Part shown: positions 7,430-16,356 of the stretch, piece after piece
Layout of the letters: every line of letters starts with the position of its first letter
Position numbering within the stretch: the first letter of the stretch is position 1
Assembly (NCBI GenBank): GCA_002085085.1
Contig: MZGN01000001.1
Span: 1 to 33,312, forward strand
Direction: 5' to 3'
Source of the DNA: Helicobacteraceae bacterium 4484_230
GTDB lineage: Bacteria; Campylobacterota; Campylobacteria; Campylobacterales; Sulfurimonadaceae
DNA length: 33,312 nt
Made by a program: the position numbers and the translations under genes
Notes under the pieces: model-generated
Seen by the model: only the letters and a program-made list of their open reading frames with translations
What the model was told of the DNA's origin: nothing
Databases searched by the model: none

Positions 7430-7783
7430 CTATTGCAGCAGAAACTCCTTTAAAGGCTTCTCTACGGATTGACCCTCGGGCGGAGTTTCAAACATCTCTT
7501 TTTTAAGCTCCATATGACAATCCCTGCATCCACGGATAACCATATGCTCTTTGATATTCGGCTCTTCAATTTTCTCTATGGAGTGGCAGGCAAAGCAGTC
7601 GTCACCGCATTCGGACATACTGTCCGTATCTGCTTTGTGACAGGTGATGCATGTAAGCATCGGCTTATGCCGTTCATCGCTCTCGATGGTGTCTATAAGC
7701 TTCGGATGGCATGTCAGGCAGTCTCCCGTACAGGCGAAAAGCCTGACAGCGAACAGCACTGTAAATATAACGACTGTTTTCAT
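7430..7783 (-). CDS. Small periplasmic tetraheme c-type cytochrome
   Basis: The 117-residue precursor has a signal sequence (residues 1-17) and four CxxCH heme-attachment motifs, beginning at Cys22, Cys45, Cys63 and Cys86. Extra histidines (for example His39 and His80) could serve as second axial ligands. With about 100 mature residues for four hemes it is compact, as in small electron-transfer multiheme cytochromes. The cysteine at 18 follows LFA and could be a lipobox, but Phe at -2 is unusual. No redox enzyme is adjacent, so its partner is unknown. It lies 41 bases after clpB on the same strand but has its own TATAAT seven bases before the ATG and no visible ribosome binding site. Confidence 0.85.
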   Translation of the reverse strand: MKTVVIFTVLFAVRLFACTGDCLTCHPKLIDTIESDERHKPMLTCITCHKADTDSMSECGDDCFACHSIEKIEEPNIKEHMVIRGCRDCHMELKKEMFETPPEGQSVEKPLKEFLLQ

Positions 7784-7790
7784 AACGAAA

Positions 7791-7796
7791 ATTATA
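7791..7796 (-). promoter_or_regulatory. TATAAT box immediately upstream of the cytochrome gene
   Basis: TATAAT is followed by seven bases and then the ATG of the cytochrome gene. If used, transcription would begin at or one base before the start codon, giving a leaderless mRNA. There is no purine-rich ribosome site in the 41-base gap after clpB, which fits. No -35 box is visible. Confidence 0.4.
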
Positions 7797-7824
7797 CTAT
7801 TACATCACTAAGCGGACCTGAAGA

Positions 7825-10401
7825 TCAGGATATCTCAACCCTGATCTCTTCTCCGTCGGCATCAAAAAGAACACGTGAACCCTCTTTTACCTTACCGCTG
7901 AGGATTAAATCAGCCAGCCTGTCTTCGACTATCTCGTAAAGTGCTCTCTTCAACGGTCTGGCACCATAAGTAGGATCAAATCCGGCTTTTGCTATCAGCA
8001 CTTTGGCGGCGTTGCTTAAAGTCAATTCTATATCACGATCCTGTACTTTTGCAGCAATTTCACTGAAGAAAAGATCGACAATAGCAACTATCTGCTCTTC
8101 GCCAAGTGCATTGAACTGTACGATATCGTCAAGCCGGTTTAAAAACTCCGGTTTAAAATGGCGCCTTAGTTCGTCCAGTACCACACTTTCAAGATTCGGA
8201 TCACCGGCCATACTCATTATCTTGTCACTGGCTATATTTGACGTCAGAATAATGATCGTGTTGGTAAAGTCGATCGTTACTCCCTTGTTGTCAGTCAGAC
8301 GGCCATCATCAAGTACCTGCAACAGAACATTGAATACATCCGGATGGGCTTTCTCTATCTCATCGAACAGGACAACACTGTAAGGCTTTCTGCGTACGGC
8401 TTCAGTAAGCTGTCCGCCCTCTTCGTACCCGACATAACCCGGAGGCGCACCTACCAGACGTGATACGGCGTGTTTCTCCATATATTCACTCATATCGATA
8501 CGGATCAGGTTTTCCTGAGAGTCAAACAAAAACTTCGCCAGCGTTTTTGCCGTCTGTGTTTTACCTACCCCGGTAGGCCCAAGGAACATAAAACTTCCTA
8601 TAGGGCGGTTTTTGTCCGACAGTCCCGCCTTGTTGCGCTTAATGGCGCGTGCTACTGCGTGAGTCGCTTTCTCCTGGCCAATTACATCCTTATTGAGTTC
8701 ATCTTCAACGTGAATTATCTTCTCTTTTTCGCTCTGGAGCATTTTTGTTACCGGTATCTGCGTCCATCTGCTGACGATTCCCGCGATCGACTCCTCATCC
8801 ACGCTGTTTTTAAGCAGAGTCCCCTCTTTTTGCATCTCTTTCCACTGCAGCTGCAATGCCGCTTCTTCTTCATGAAGCTTTGGTATCTCTCCATATTCTA
8901 TGGCAGCTGCGCGTTCAAAATCACCGTTGCTTTTTGCCTGAGTGGCCTCACGGCGCTTGACTTCAACATCATTTTTGATGTTTGAAATACGCTCAAACAC
9001 CTCTTTTTCATGTTCAAACTGTGCCTCCAGCGAGAGCTTTTCCTCTTCGGCATCGGCCAGCTCTTTTTCGATCTCTTCAAGACGCTTGCTGTTGGATGGA
9101 TTTTCATCCATTTTCAGAGCCTCTTTTTCTACACTCAGCTCCTGAATATGTCGTTTTACAGCTGCAAGCACATTTGGTTCAGACTCTATCTGCATCCTGA
9201 GCTCTGCAGCTGCCTCATCGATCAGGTCTATCGCTTTATCCGGCAGAAAACGGTCTGTAATATACCTGTCTGACAGTTTGGCGGCAGCAACCAGCGCAGC
9301 ATCTGTAATTGTAACATTATGGTGGGCTTCAAGCCGCTCTTTTATGCCGCGAAGTATCTGTAAAGACTGGTTGACCGTAGGCTCATCCAGGTTTACGGGC
9401 TGAAAACGTCTCTGAAGTGCTGCATCTTTTTCAAAGTACTTTCTGTACTCCTTCAGTGTCGTCGCACCTATGGTATGCAGCTCACCCCGCGCCAGCGCCG
9501 GCTTCAGGATATTTGCCGCATCCATACTTCCCTCCGATGCTCCGGCACCGACAATAGTATGGATCTCATCTATAAACAGAATAATATTCGCACTCTGTTT
9601 TACCTCTTCTATAACCGCTTTCAGGCGCTCCTCAAATTCTCCTCTGTATTTTGCACCTGCAATCAAAGTGCTCATATCCAGTGCCACTACCCTTTTGTTC
9701 TGTAGTGACAGCGGTACTTCTTTGTTGTAAATACGCTGCGCAAGACCTTCGACTATCGCCGTTTTGCCGACACCGGGCTCACCAAGCAAAATAGGATTGT
9801 TCTTTGTTTTACGAATCAGGATCTGCATCATCCTGCCGATCTCCTCATCACGTCCGATAACCGGTGAAAGATTACCCTCAGCAGCCTCTTTTGTAAGATC
9901 GATGCCGTACTTGTCCAGGCTCTCGAGTGTCTCATCGGCCGTTTGTGACTCGATCTTCTGACCCCCGCGCATAGCTTCTATGGTTTTTTGCAGCTCCATC
10001 GCATCGACATATTTACCTAAAACACTTCTAAATGGATCCTCTTTTATATTTGCAAGTATGTAGCTGTCTACTGCAAGAAAGCTGTCCCCATTTTTTGTCA
10101 TTTCTCCGATACCACGCTCGATAGTCTGCATCATATTGCGTGAAATACGGATATTCTCCTTTGATACCGATGATGATTTCGGCAGAGAGTTGGCCATACT
10201 TTTTACATCCAACTCTATGGCGACCTTGTCTATATTCATCTTGTTTAAAGCCTGATTGAGCACAGAATTCGAATTGGTCAAAAGTGCCCATAAAAAATGT
10301 ACAGGTTCTACCTCACTGTTCTGGTTGTGCAGAGCCAGTGATATGGAAGACTCTATCGCCTCAGTCATCTGATGTGTCAGTTTTTCAAAAATTGTATTCA
10401 T
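7825..10401 (-). CDS. clpB: ATP-dependent disaggregase ClpB (Hsp100)
   Basis: ClpB is a hexameric AAA+ chaperone that pulls polypeptides out of aggregates together with DnaK. The 858-residue protein is full length. It has an N-terminal Clp_N domain (about 1-145), the first AAA module with Walker [10 protein letters not shown] and Walker B-like ILFIDEIHT, a long middle coiled-coil (about 400-525) that docks DnaK, and the second AAA module with [22 protein letters not shown] and sensor 2 GARPLKRAL. The middle domain distinguishes it from ClpA and ClpC. A strong sigma70 promoter and two HAIR-like operators lie just upstream, pointing to HspR-type heat-shock repression. A GAGGAG ribosome site precedes the ATG. 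Confidence 0.98.
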   Translation of the reverse strand: MNTIFEKLTHQMTEAIESSISLALHNQNSEVEPVHFLWALLTNSNSVLNQALNKMNIDKVAIELDVKSMANSLPKSSSVSKENIRISRNMMQTIERGIGEMTKNGDSFLAVDSYILANIKEDPFRSVLGKYVDAMELQKTIEAMRGGQKIESQTADETLESLDKYGIDLTKEAAEGNLSPVIGRDEEIGRMMQILIRKTKNNPILLGEPGVGKTAIVEGLAQRIYNKEVPLSLQNKRVVALDMSTLIAGAKYRGEFEERLKAVIEEVKQSANIILFIDEIHTIVGAGASEGSMDAANILKPALARGELHTIGATTLKEYRKYFEKDAALQRRFQPVNLDEPTVNQSLQILRGIKERLEAHHNVTITDAALVAAAKLSDRYITDRFLPDKAIDLIDEAAAELRMQIESEPNVLAAVKRHIQELSVEKEALKMDENPSNSKRLEEIEKELADAEEEKLSLEAQFEHEKEVFERISNIKNDVEVKRREATQAKSNGDFERAAAIEYGEIPKLHEEEAALQLQWKEMQKEGTLLKNSVDEESIAGIVSRWTQIPVTKMLQSEKEKIIHVEDELNKDVIGQEKATHAVARAIKRNKAGLSDKNRPIGSFMFLGPTGVGKTQTAKTLAKFLFDSQENLIRIDMSEYMEKHAVSRLVGAPPGYVGYEEGGQLTEAVRRKPYSVVLFDEIEKAHPDVFNVLLQVLDDGRLTDNKGVTIDFTNTIIILTSNIASDKIMSMAGDPNLESVVLDELRRHFKPEFLNRLDDIVQFNALGEEQIVAIVDLFFSEIAAKVQDRDIELTLSNAAKVLIAKAGFDPTYGARPLKRALYEIVEDRLADLILSGKVKEGSRVLFDADGEEIRVEIS

Positions 10402-10439
10402 TATATATCTCCTCTGTTCCTATCTTTTAAAGTTAGATT

Positions 10440-10469
10440 ATTATAGCGAATTGAGTCACCTTCTGTCAA
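10440..10469 (-). promoter_or_regulatory. Sigma70 promoter of clpB
   Basis: On the minus strand TTGACA (10464-10469) is separated by 18 bases from TATAAT (10440-10445). Both hexamers are perfect consensus, which is rare in this window, where most promoters lack a -35 box. The leader to the ATG at 10401 would be about 30 bases and includes a GAGGAG ribosome site. The promoter overlaps two operator-like repeats, as expected for a strong promoter normally held off by a repressor. Confidence 0.8.
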
Positions 10470-10470
10470 G
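10450..10470. promoter_or_regulatory. HAIR-like HspR operator, proximal copy
   Basis: The 21-base element reads ATTGAGT-N7-TGTCAAG. The HAIR consensus for HspR is CTTGAGT-N7-ACTCAAG; ten of the 14 fixed positions or better match, with the spacing exact. It covers the -35 box and spacer of the clpB promoter, where a bound repressor would block RNA polymerase. HspR controls chaperone genes including clpB in Campylobacter jejuni, so this is the expected type of control. No hspR gene is in the window. Confidence 0.6.
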
Positions 10471-10474
10471 TATA

Positions 10475-10495
10475 CTTGATATAAATAGGCTCAAG
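10475..10495. promoter_or_regulatory. HAIR-like HspR operator, distal copy
   Basis: The element reads CTTGATA-N7-GCTCAAG. The outer five bases on each side are perfect inverted copies (CTTGA/TCAAG), and the total length of 21 bases with a seven-base centre equals the HAIR layout. It lies 25 bases, centre to centre, from the proximal copy, just upstream of the clpB -35 box. An additional palindrome, TCAAGTATACTTGA (10466-10479), bridges the two copies. Confidence 0.65.
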
Positions 10496-10519
10496 TATGA
10501 TTATACGATAATAATCTTA

Positions 10520-10548
10520 TTGTTATTTCAATATGTTTTTACTATAAT
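10520..10548 (+). promoter_or_regulatory. Promoter of the ctpA-pur operon
   Basis: TTGTTA (10520-10525) and TATAAT (10543-10548) are separated by 17 bases on the plus strand, a good sigma70 arrangement. The leader to the ATG at 10621 would be about 65 bases and contains a small AGACC/GGTCT stem. The promoter starts 25 bases beyond the distal HAIR-like element, so a bound HspR could in principle affect it too. A GGAAACGGA stretch before the ATG may serve as ribosome site. Confidence 0.55.
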
Positions 10549-10620
10549 AACTGACTTTATAACCCAGAGACCGGAAAAACAGAAAATAGGTCTAATCATT
10601 GGAAACGGACATTTAATATT

Positions 10621-11949
10621 ATGAAAAACGGGAAATTTTTACTTATAGGTTTTGCTAGTGCTGCAACAGTACTCTCACTCGCTTTCTCTTCATCACTTTT
10701 TGCTAAAACTGAATCGGATCAACCTACCGTAGAAGCCTCAAGGCTCCAGTCTCTGGCAAAATTCACAAAAGTTCTAAGCATAGTGGAGAAGTACAATGTA
10801 GATGAGCTCACAATAGAAGAGCTGATGGACAAATCACTTCAGGGCCTGATGACAAACCTTGATGCACACTCTTCATACCTGAATGCAAAAAACTTTGAAA
10901 AGATGCAGGTTCAAACCAAAGGTGAATTTGGCGGACTCGGCATTACAGTTGGAATGAAAGACGGCGCATTGACAGTTATCGCCCCGATTGAAGGGACTCC
11001 TGCAGACAAAGCCGGGTTAAAGTCCGGAGATATTATTTTAAAGATTGATGACAAATCGACTCTGAGCATGACAATAGACGATGCAGTCAATATTATGCGT
11101 GGAGAACCGGGCACACCGATAGATCTTACAATCGTTCGCAAAGGTGAAAACAAGCCGATCGTAATTCATATCATACGTGATATTATCAAAATCCAGTCGG
11201 TCTATGCTAAAAAAGTAGGTGATAATATACTTTATATTAGAGTCACAAGTTTTGATCAAAAAGTCGTAAAAGACGTAAAAAATGCCATCAAAGAACATAA
11301 AACCGACAGTAAGGGTCTGATCCTTGACCTGCGAAACAACCCAGGCGGCCTTCTCGACCAGGCGGTAGGCCTGGTTGATCTTTTTGTCGATGAAGGCAAT
11401 ATCGTCTCCCAAAAAGGGCGTGACAGTCGTGAGAACCGCGATTATGATGCCAATGATGACAACACTGTTACCGATATGCCTCTTGTCGTACTTGTCAATG
11501 CAGGAAGTGCCTCGGCATCAGAGATTGTCAGCGGAGCGCTGCAAGATCATAAACGGGCTGTCATTGTCGGTGAAAAAACATTTGGAAAGGGAAGCGTACA
11601 GGTTATTTTGCCAATAACCGATACCGAAGCGATCAAATTGACAATCGCACGCTATTATCTGCCGAGCGGAAGAACTATCCAGGCGGTAGGTGTTACGCCT
11701 GATATTGAAGTGCAGCAGGGAAAAGTACCTGTACATGAAGATGAGTTTACAATCAAAGAAGCGGATCTGAAAAAACATCTTGAAATAGAACTCAAAAAAG
11801 TTGATGGTGATGAAAACTTGTCAAAAACAGGAGATCTGTCACAGGAAGACAACAAAAGCATTATCACCGAAGAGTACCTAAATAAAGACTGTCAGCTTAA
11901 AGAGTCTGTGGACATAATGAAAGCGCTGATAATAATGAAGGAGAAATAG
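10621..11949 (+). CDS. ctpA: Carboxy-terminal processing protease, S41 family with PDZ domain
   Basis: CtpA/Prc proteases cut periplasmic or envelope proteins near their C-termini. The 442-residue protein has an N-terminal signal or anchor segment (about 8-28), a PDZ domain (about 95-185, with the carboxylate-binding loop GEFGGLGI and [17 protein letters not shown]), and the S41 catalytic core. The Ser/Lys dyad is visible: Ser298 in GSASASE and Lys323 in [11 protein letters not shown], with Gln327 four residues later as in E. coli Prc. The ATG at 10621 follows a recognisable promoter. Its TAG overlaps the GTG of purC by one base, so the two genes are translationally coupled. Confidence 0.95.
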   Translation: MKNGKFLLIGFASAATVLSLAFSSSLFAKTESDQPTVEASRLQSLAKFTKVLSIVEKYNVDELTIEELMDKSLQGLMTNLDAHSSYLNAKNFEKMQVQTKGEFGGLGITVGMKDGALTVIAPIEGTPADKAGLKSGDIILKIDDKSTLSMTIDDAVNIMRGEPGTPIDLTIVRKGENKPIVIHIIRDIIKIQSVYAKKVGDNILYIRVTSFDQKVVKDVKNAIKEHKTDSKGLILDLRNNPGGLLDQAVGLVDLFVDEGNIVSQKGRDSRENRDYDANDDNTVTDMPLVVLVNAGSASASEIVSGALQDHKRAVIVGEKTFGKGSVQVILPITDTEAIKLTIARYYLPSGRTIQAVGVTPDIEVQQGKVPVHEDEFTIKEADLKKHLEIELKKVDGDENLSKTGDLSQEDNKSIITEEYLNKDCQLKESVDIMKALIIMKEK

Positions 11950-12665
11950 TGGAAAAACGTGAGCTTGTATATGAGGGGAAGGCAAAAAGACTTTTTGCTA
12001 CAGACGATGCCGAACTGCTGATCTCTGAGTTCAAAGATGATCTCACTGCCTTCAACGGAGAGAAGAAATCAAGTGAAAGCGGCAAAGGTGCCCTTAACAA
12101 TAAAATATCGGCAGAACTTTTTAAACTGCTGGAGTCCAGGGGCATTCCGACACATTTTGTTGAAATGATCGATGCGAACCATATGCTTCACAAACGTGTT
12201 GACGTAATCCTTATAGAAGTAATTGTACGAAATATCGCCACAGGAAGCTTGAGCCGCAACCTAGGTATTGAAGACGGTAAGGTTCTTCCTTTTACACTGG
12301 TGGAATTTGATTACAAAAATGATGATCTTGGCGATCCAAAGCTAAATGATCAGCACGCTTTAATACTGGGACTAGTTGATTTTCAGGATGAATTGGACAA
12401 ACTGCGTCGTATGGCAAGACAGGTAAATGAAATACTCAAACCTTATTTTGCCGAAAAAAGACTAAATCTGGTCGACTTCAAACTTGAATTCGGCAAAGAC
12501 AGCCAGGGCAATATTATTCTTGCCGATGAAATAAGCCCCGACAACTGCCGCTTCTGGGATATGGAAACCGGTGAAAAAATGGACAAGGACCGTTTTAGAG
12601 AAGGCCTTGGCGGTCTGAAAATCGCTTATGAAGAAGTATTAAACCGTATACTAGGGAGTAAATAG
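11949..12665 (+). CDS. purC: Phosphoribosylaminoimidazole-succinocarboxamide synthase (SAICAR synthetase)
   Basis: PurC joins aspartate to CAIR using ATP in de novo purine synthesis. The 238-residue protein is the usual length for the bacterial single-domain enzyme. It begins [12 protein letters not shown], the conserved ATP-site start, and contains [18 protein letters not shown] and [12 protein letters not shown], the family signatures. The start is GTG, overlapping the ctpA stop by one base. purS follows after two bases, so ctpA, purC, purS and purQ form one operon. Confidence 0.97.
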   Translation: MEKRELVYEGKAKRLFATDDAELLISEFKDDLTAFNGEKKSSESGKGALNNKISAELFKLLESRGIPTHFVEMIDANHMLHKRVDVILIEVIVRNIATGSLSRNLGIEDGKVLPFTLVEFDYKNDDLGDPKLNDQHALILGLVDFQDELDKLRRMARQVNEILKPYFAEKRLNLVDFKLEFGKDSQGNIILADEISPDNCRFWDMETGEKMDKDRFREGLGGLKIAYEEVLNRILGSK

Positions 12666-12667
12666 TA

Positions 12668-12910
12668 ATGAAAGCAATTGTAAACATCTCACTAAAAGAA
12701 GGCGTTCTTGACTCACAGGGAAAAGCCGTCCACCATGCTCTTGATGCACTGAAATTCGAAGGAGTGGAAGACGTGCGTGTCGGAAAGCAGATCGTTTTGA
12801 AGCTTTCATCTTCTGACAAAGTATCTGCCAGAAAAGAGGTAACTGAAATGTGCGAATCACTTCTGGCAAACACAGTTATAGAAGATTATGAGATAGAGTT
12901 AATCATATGA
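12668..12910 (+). CDS. purS: Phosphoribosylformylglycinamidine synthase subunit PurS
   Basis: An 80-residue protein starting MKAIVNISLKEGVLDSQGKAV and containing VEDVRVGKQIVLKL, typical of PurS. PurS is the small adaptor that holds PurQ and PurL together in the three-part FGAM synthase found in Gram-positive bacteria, archaea and Campylobacterota. It overlaps purQ by four bases (ATGA). The large catalytic subunit purL is not in this window and must be elsewhere. Confidence 0.95.
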   Translation: MKAIVNISLKEGVLDSQGKAVHHALDALKFEGVEDVRVGKQIVLKLSSSDKVSARKEVTEMCESLLANTVIEDYEIELII

Positions 12911-13581
12911 AAGTCTCCATTCTTCAATTTCCCGGCACCAATTGCGAATATGACACACAATATGCATTTGAAAAACTTGGTGCCTCAACATCTCTAGTCT
13001 GGCACAAAGACACTTCGCTTCCAAAAGATACCGGACTGCTTGTAGTCGCCGGGGGATTCAGCTATGGAGACTATCTCCGAAGCGGTGCAATTGCCCGCTT
13101 TTCGCCGATAATGAAGGCGGTTAAAGAGTATGCCGACGATGGTGGTATGGTACTGGGAATCTGCAACGGATTTCAGGTACTTACCGAGTCTCATATGCTG
13201 CCGGGCGCACTCAAGCGCAATGAGCATCTGCACTTCATCTCCAGACATCACCATCTAAAAGTAAAAAGCAAAGACAACCGTTTTTTACAGGAAATGCAAA
13301 ACAGCGATATCGTAAACATACCGATCGCACACCATGACGGCAACTTCTATATAGATCCTGACGGCCTCAAAGAGCTCTACGATAATGATCAGGTGCTGCT
13401 TCAGTACTGCGATGAACATGGTAAAACCAGCAACCCGAACGGTTCCGTAGATGCCATTGCCGGCATATGCAACAAAAATAAAAACATCTTTGGCCTGATG
13501 CCTCACCCTGAACGGGCTATGGACCTGATTCTCGGCTCTGACGACGGCATTAAAATGTTAAGTGGCTTTTTTAAAGATTGA
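12907..13581 (+). CDS. purQ: Phosphoribosylformylglycinamidine synthase subunit PurQ (glutaminase)
   Basis: PurQ is the class I glutamine amidotransferase subunit that gives ammonia to PurL. The 224-residue protein has the full triad: nucleophile Cys86 in LGICNGFQ, His200 and Glu202 in PHPERAMD. The N-terminus (LQFPGTNCEYDT) and GGFSYGDYLRSGAIARFSP are family signatures. Its TGA overlaps the ATG of the next gene by one base, which links a purine gene directly to an unrelated membrane-protein gene in the same transcript. Confidence 0.97.
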   Translation: MKVSILQFPGTNCEYDTQYAFEKLGASTSLVWHKDTSLPKDTGLLVVAGGFSYGDYLRSGAIARFSPIMKAVKEYADDGGMVLGICNGFQVLTESHMLPGALKRNEHLHFISRHHHLKVKSKDNRFLQEMQNSDIVNIPIAHHDGNFYIDPDGLKELYDNDQVLLQYCDEHGKTSNPNGSVDAIAGICNKNKNIFGLMPHPERAMDLILGSDDGIKMLSGFFKD

Positions 13582-14669
13582 TGAGACTGCTGCTTTCTCT
13601 CTTTCTGCTTATCGGTTCTTTGTGGGCCGAAGCAGATACCTACAGCGATACTCCTGATGAAGTCGAACAGACAGTTCTCTACCTTTCATATGACGAATTC
13701 CCGACTCATCTGTTTAAAGGCCAAATCTTCTCCATAAGGCTCAAAACACTCTCAACCATCAGCACATCAGGTGATATCAGCTACCACTTCGACAACTCTT
13801 CCGGAGTAACACTTCTTACGACAGAACCAATTCGCAAAATAGAAGAACCATACTATTACGATACCTTCTATTTCAGAGTGGACAACCGCAAGCTTAGGAC
13901 TCCGGATATTACCGCAGTAATAAAATACAGTGAATTTTATGAAGCGTATCCAACTACTATTGACGGAAAACAGCTCGAAGCCGTAACGCTAAACCCGAAC
14001 AGCAGCTACGCAAATATCATTGCGGACAACTTCAATATTACACAGGCAAAAACGACACGCTATGATAAAAACAGCAATATTGCAGTCTTTATGGCTTCTG
14101 CCAAACACTGCAACCTGGAAACTTTTCACCTTGAAGATGCCATAAAGCAGGGATTTGAATCATTGGACAACAATTACGATGCTTCAACTATGACATATTA
14201 CGTAATCATTCCTACCACACTAAAAACTCTGAAATTTTCATATTTCAATCTTGGTAAAAAACGCTTTATAGACATTACTATCCCGATTGTCCTGGATGAC
14301 GACAGCGTCTCGACACAAAGTGATCTCAAACCTACCGAATACAAACATACTATGCTCAAGATTGCAGGTGCCGGCGCAATTGCCCTTGTCGGCCTGCTGC
14401 TGCTTCTGTTCAAACGAAGAGTCACCTACCTGATGCTGATACTTGTTCCTGGCCTCTATATAGCATATATGAATGCTCCTGTCGAAAATACATGTGTTAA
14501 AAAAGGAAGTCACATATACCTTCTTCCCATCAAGCGGGGTACAATATTTGAAACACTGTCCGAAGAAAAAATATTTGAAGTGCAGGGAAGTATCAAAGGG
14601 TACAAAAAAATAAAACTCGATGATAATAAAATAGGATGGATAAAAAATGAAGATATTTGCACATATTAG
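13581..14669 (+). CDS. Membrane-anchored protein with C-terminal SH3b-like domain, function unknown
   Basis: The 362-residue protein has an N-terminal signal peptide (about 1-17), a beta-rich periplasmic region of about 240 residues that resembles the general style of BatD-like or Ig-fold proteins, and two adjacent membrane helices (about 260-277 and 281-299). A C-terminal segment of about 60 residues follows, with the SH3b pattern VKKGSHIYLLPI, KGYKKIKL and IGWIKNEDI. A TTG three bases earlier is in frame, but the ATG at 13581, overlapping the purQ stop as TGATG, is the more likely start. It overlaps plsC by 23 bases. With two helices, the SH3b part would return to the periplasm, where it could bind cell wall. 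The function is unknown. Confidence 0.75.
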   Translation: MRLLLSLFLLIGSLWAEADTYSDTPDEVEQTVLYLSYDEFPTHLFKGQIFSIRLKTLSTISTSGDISYHFDNSSGVTLLTTEPIRKIEEPYYYDTFYFRVDNRKLRTPDITAVIKYSEFYEAYPTTIDGKQLEAVTLNPNSSYANIIADNFNITQAKTTRYDKNSNIAVFMASAKHCNLETFHLEDAIKQGFESLDNNYDASTMTYYVIIPTTLKTLKFSYFNLGKKRFIDITIPIVLDDDSVSTQSDLKPTEYKHTMLKIAGAGAIALVGLLLLLFKRRVTYLMLILVPGLYIAYMNAPVENTCVKKGSHIYLLPIKRGTIFETLSEEKIFEVQGSIKGYKKIKLDDNKIGWIKNEDICTY

Positions 14670-15333
14670 CTGGCTCTATGCCACAATTATAATTTTCCTC
14701 GCTATGACGATGATGATCATCTTCTTTCCGGTAGTTCCCAAACCGTATGCACCGAAAATTGCCTCCTGGTTTATCCGTCTTGCACTGTTTATGCCTGTAC
14801 GCGTTATTGGGAAAGAGGATCCCGATACAGAGATGTTTTTACTGAACCATCAAAGCGATATCGATATTGGACTTATGGAGACTATCACAAAAAGGGATCT
14901 GGCCTGGGTTGCCAAAAAAGAGCTGTTCGACGTTCCCTTTTACGGTCTTGTCGTAAAACTGCCTGAAGATATTGCCGTTGAAAGAGAAAGCAAATCTTCG
15001 CTTATAAAGTTGATAGCAGACTGCAAAGACCGTCTTGACAAAGGTCGTGTAATTACGATGTTTCCAGAGGGCACACGTACGAAAACGGGTAGAATGCGCA
15101 CGTTCAAACCCGGTGCGAAAATGGTCGCAGACAAGTTTAAACTGCGTGTTCAGCCGGTCGTACTCATCGAGACGGCAAAACATTACGATATAAAACGGTT
15201 CTATCACCGCCCGGGAAGGCTTACTGCTATCTATCTGCCTGCTTTCAATGCCGATAAAAGTGACAAAGAGTGGCTTAAACGTCTCCAGGCAGAAATGCAG
15301 GAAACGTATGACAAATACGCTTCAAAAGGGTAA
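14647..15333 (+). CDS. plsC: 1-acyl-sn-glycerol-3-phosphate acyltransferase
   Basis: PlsC adds the second fatty acid to lysophosphatidic acid in phospholipid synthesis. The 228-residue protein has an N-terminal membrane helix (about 8-30). Its catalytic HX4D motif is NHQSDID (His68 to Asp73), and the substrate-binding motif is PEGTRTK (Glu141, Gly142, Arg144). A hydrophobic VQPVVLIE motif follows. Length and motifs are normal. It starts inside the upstream gene (23-base overlap) and ends three bases before crcB. Confidence 0.93.
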   Translation: MKIFAHISWLYATIIIFLAMTMMIIFFPVVPKPYAPKIASWFIRLALFMPVRVIGKEDPDTEMFLLNHQSDIDIGLMETITKRDLAWVAKKELFDVPFYGLVVKLPEDIAVERESKSSLIKLIADCKDRLDKGRVITMFPEGTRTKTGRMRTFKPGAKMVADKFKLRVQPVVLIETAKHYDIKRFYHRPGRLTAIYLPAFNADKSDKEWLKRLQAEMQETYDKYASKG

Positions 15334-15336
15334 AGA

Positions 15337-15723
15337 TTGAGCCTACAGACAATACTTGCCGTCGGATGCGGAGGCTTCATTGGAGCAGTACTCAGAGTCT
15401 ATCTCAATGGACTGATCTCAAACAAGGTTCCTCACGAACTCCCTTTCGGTACTCTTGGCGTCAATCTTATAGGCAGCTTCATCATGGGTATACTTGTTGC
15501 TTACTTTATGTATAGCACTATTTTTTCACTTCATGTAAAATCGTTTCTAAGCACAGGTATACTGGGAGCATTGACAACCTACTCCACCTTTGCCATAGAG
15601 AGTGTACTGCTGCTGGAAGGGGGACATTTTCTACTGGCAGGAACAAACATGGCATTAAATGTATTTGGAACAGTCATAATGGCTGCAATAGGCTTTAGCA
15701 CAACGGTTTCACTGCTTAAATAG
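15337..15723 (+). CDS. crcB: Fluoride ion channel CrcB/Fluc
   Basis: Fluc channels export toxic fluoride; they work as antiparallel dual-topology dimers. The 128-residue protein has four hydrophobic segments. The family signatures are visible: GGFIGAVLRVYL near the start, FGTLGVNLIGSFIMG with the conserved Asn, and GALTTYSTFAIE with the TxSTF element lining the pore. The start is TTG, with AAAGGG before it. A single copy suggests a homodimer. No fluoride riboswitch sequence is visible upstream, so it is expressed with plsC. Confidence 0.93.
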   Translation: MSLQTILAVGCGGFIGAVLRVYLNGLISNKVPHELPFGTLGVNLIGSFIMGILVAYFMYSTIFSLHVKSFLSTGILGALTTYSTFAIESVLLLEGGHFLLAGTNMALNVFGTVIMAAIGFSTTVSLLK

Positions 15724-15748
15724 AGTCAAACAAAACTATTGACTGCAG

Positions 15749-16327
15749 TTACTGCCTGCCTATTTCTACAATCTCGTCGGCACACCACTTTGCCAGATCG
15801 ATCTCATGTGTAATCAGCAGCATTCCCATAACATCAAGATGCCCCAGCAACATCTGCATAACCTCAAGCTGAATAACATTATCCAGAGCCGAGGTGGGCT
15901 CATCCAGCAAAAGAAGGTCCGGTTTCATCAAAAGCGCCCGCAGTATCGAACTGCGCTGCAGCTGTCCCCCTGAAAGTTCATGGGGAAGTTTGTCAAGAAA
16001 TGAAGGGTCAAGTTTCATCTCCTCAAGATAGTCCCCGATGCCTTTAAGTGACGCAACATCTTCTATCTGGTTGCGTATGGAGTATGCGGGATGAAAAGAT
16101 GTGTAAGGGTCTTGAAAAACCTCTGAAATACGAAGTGCGTCTATTTTTCCTGTAATCGGCTTCAGTTCTGAAAGGATCAGTTCAAAAAGCGTGGTCTTGC
16201 CGGCACCGCTGGGACCCACTATAGCCTTGATCTCACCGCGCTCAAGAGAGAGTGAAAAATCACGATAAAGAAGATTTTCCTTATCGTAGCCAAAATCAAT
16301 ATTGCTGATCTCAAGTACTTTGTCCAA
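15749..16327 (-). CDS. Orphan short ABC transporter ATP-binding protein (Opp/Nik-like)
   Basis: The 192-residue protein has all motifs of an ABC ATPase: Walker A GPSGAGKTT (about 38-46), Q-loop FQD, signature LSGGQLQR, Walker B LLLLDEP, D-loop SALD and switch histidine in ITHE. The Q-loop stretch QDPYTSFHPAYSI is typical of the peptide/nickel (OppD/NikD/NikE) branch. It is much shorter than the usual 250-330 residues: the C-terminal substrate-specific extension is absent. No permease or binding protein is adjacent. It starts with TTG 29 bases after the diguanylate cyclase gene, at the end of the minus-strand run. Its partner is unknown; nickel, peptides or a non-transport role are all possible. 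Confidence 0.85.
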   Translation of the reverse strand: MDKVLEISNIDFGYDKENLLYRDFSLSLERGEIKAIVGPSGAGKTTLFELILSELKPITGKIDALRISEVFQDPYTSFHPAYSIRNQIEDVASLKGIGDYLEEMKLDPSFLDKLPHELSGGQLQRSSILRALLMKPDLLLLDEPTSALDNVIQLEVMQMLLGHLDVMGMLLITHEIDLAKWCADEIVEIGRQ

Positions 16328-16356
16328 TTACAGCCCTGTATGCAGACCCCAAGCAC

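Noticed and set aside
15300-15340. Fluoride riboswitch before crcB
   Set aside because: Only three bases separate plsC and crcB, and no riboswitch-like fold could be recognised in the end of plsC.
15721-15750. Terminator between crcB and the convergent ABC gene
   Set aside because: Only a short ACTGCAGT palindrome is present, with no T-run on either strand.
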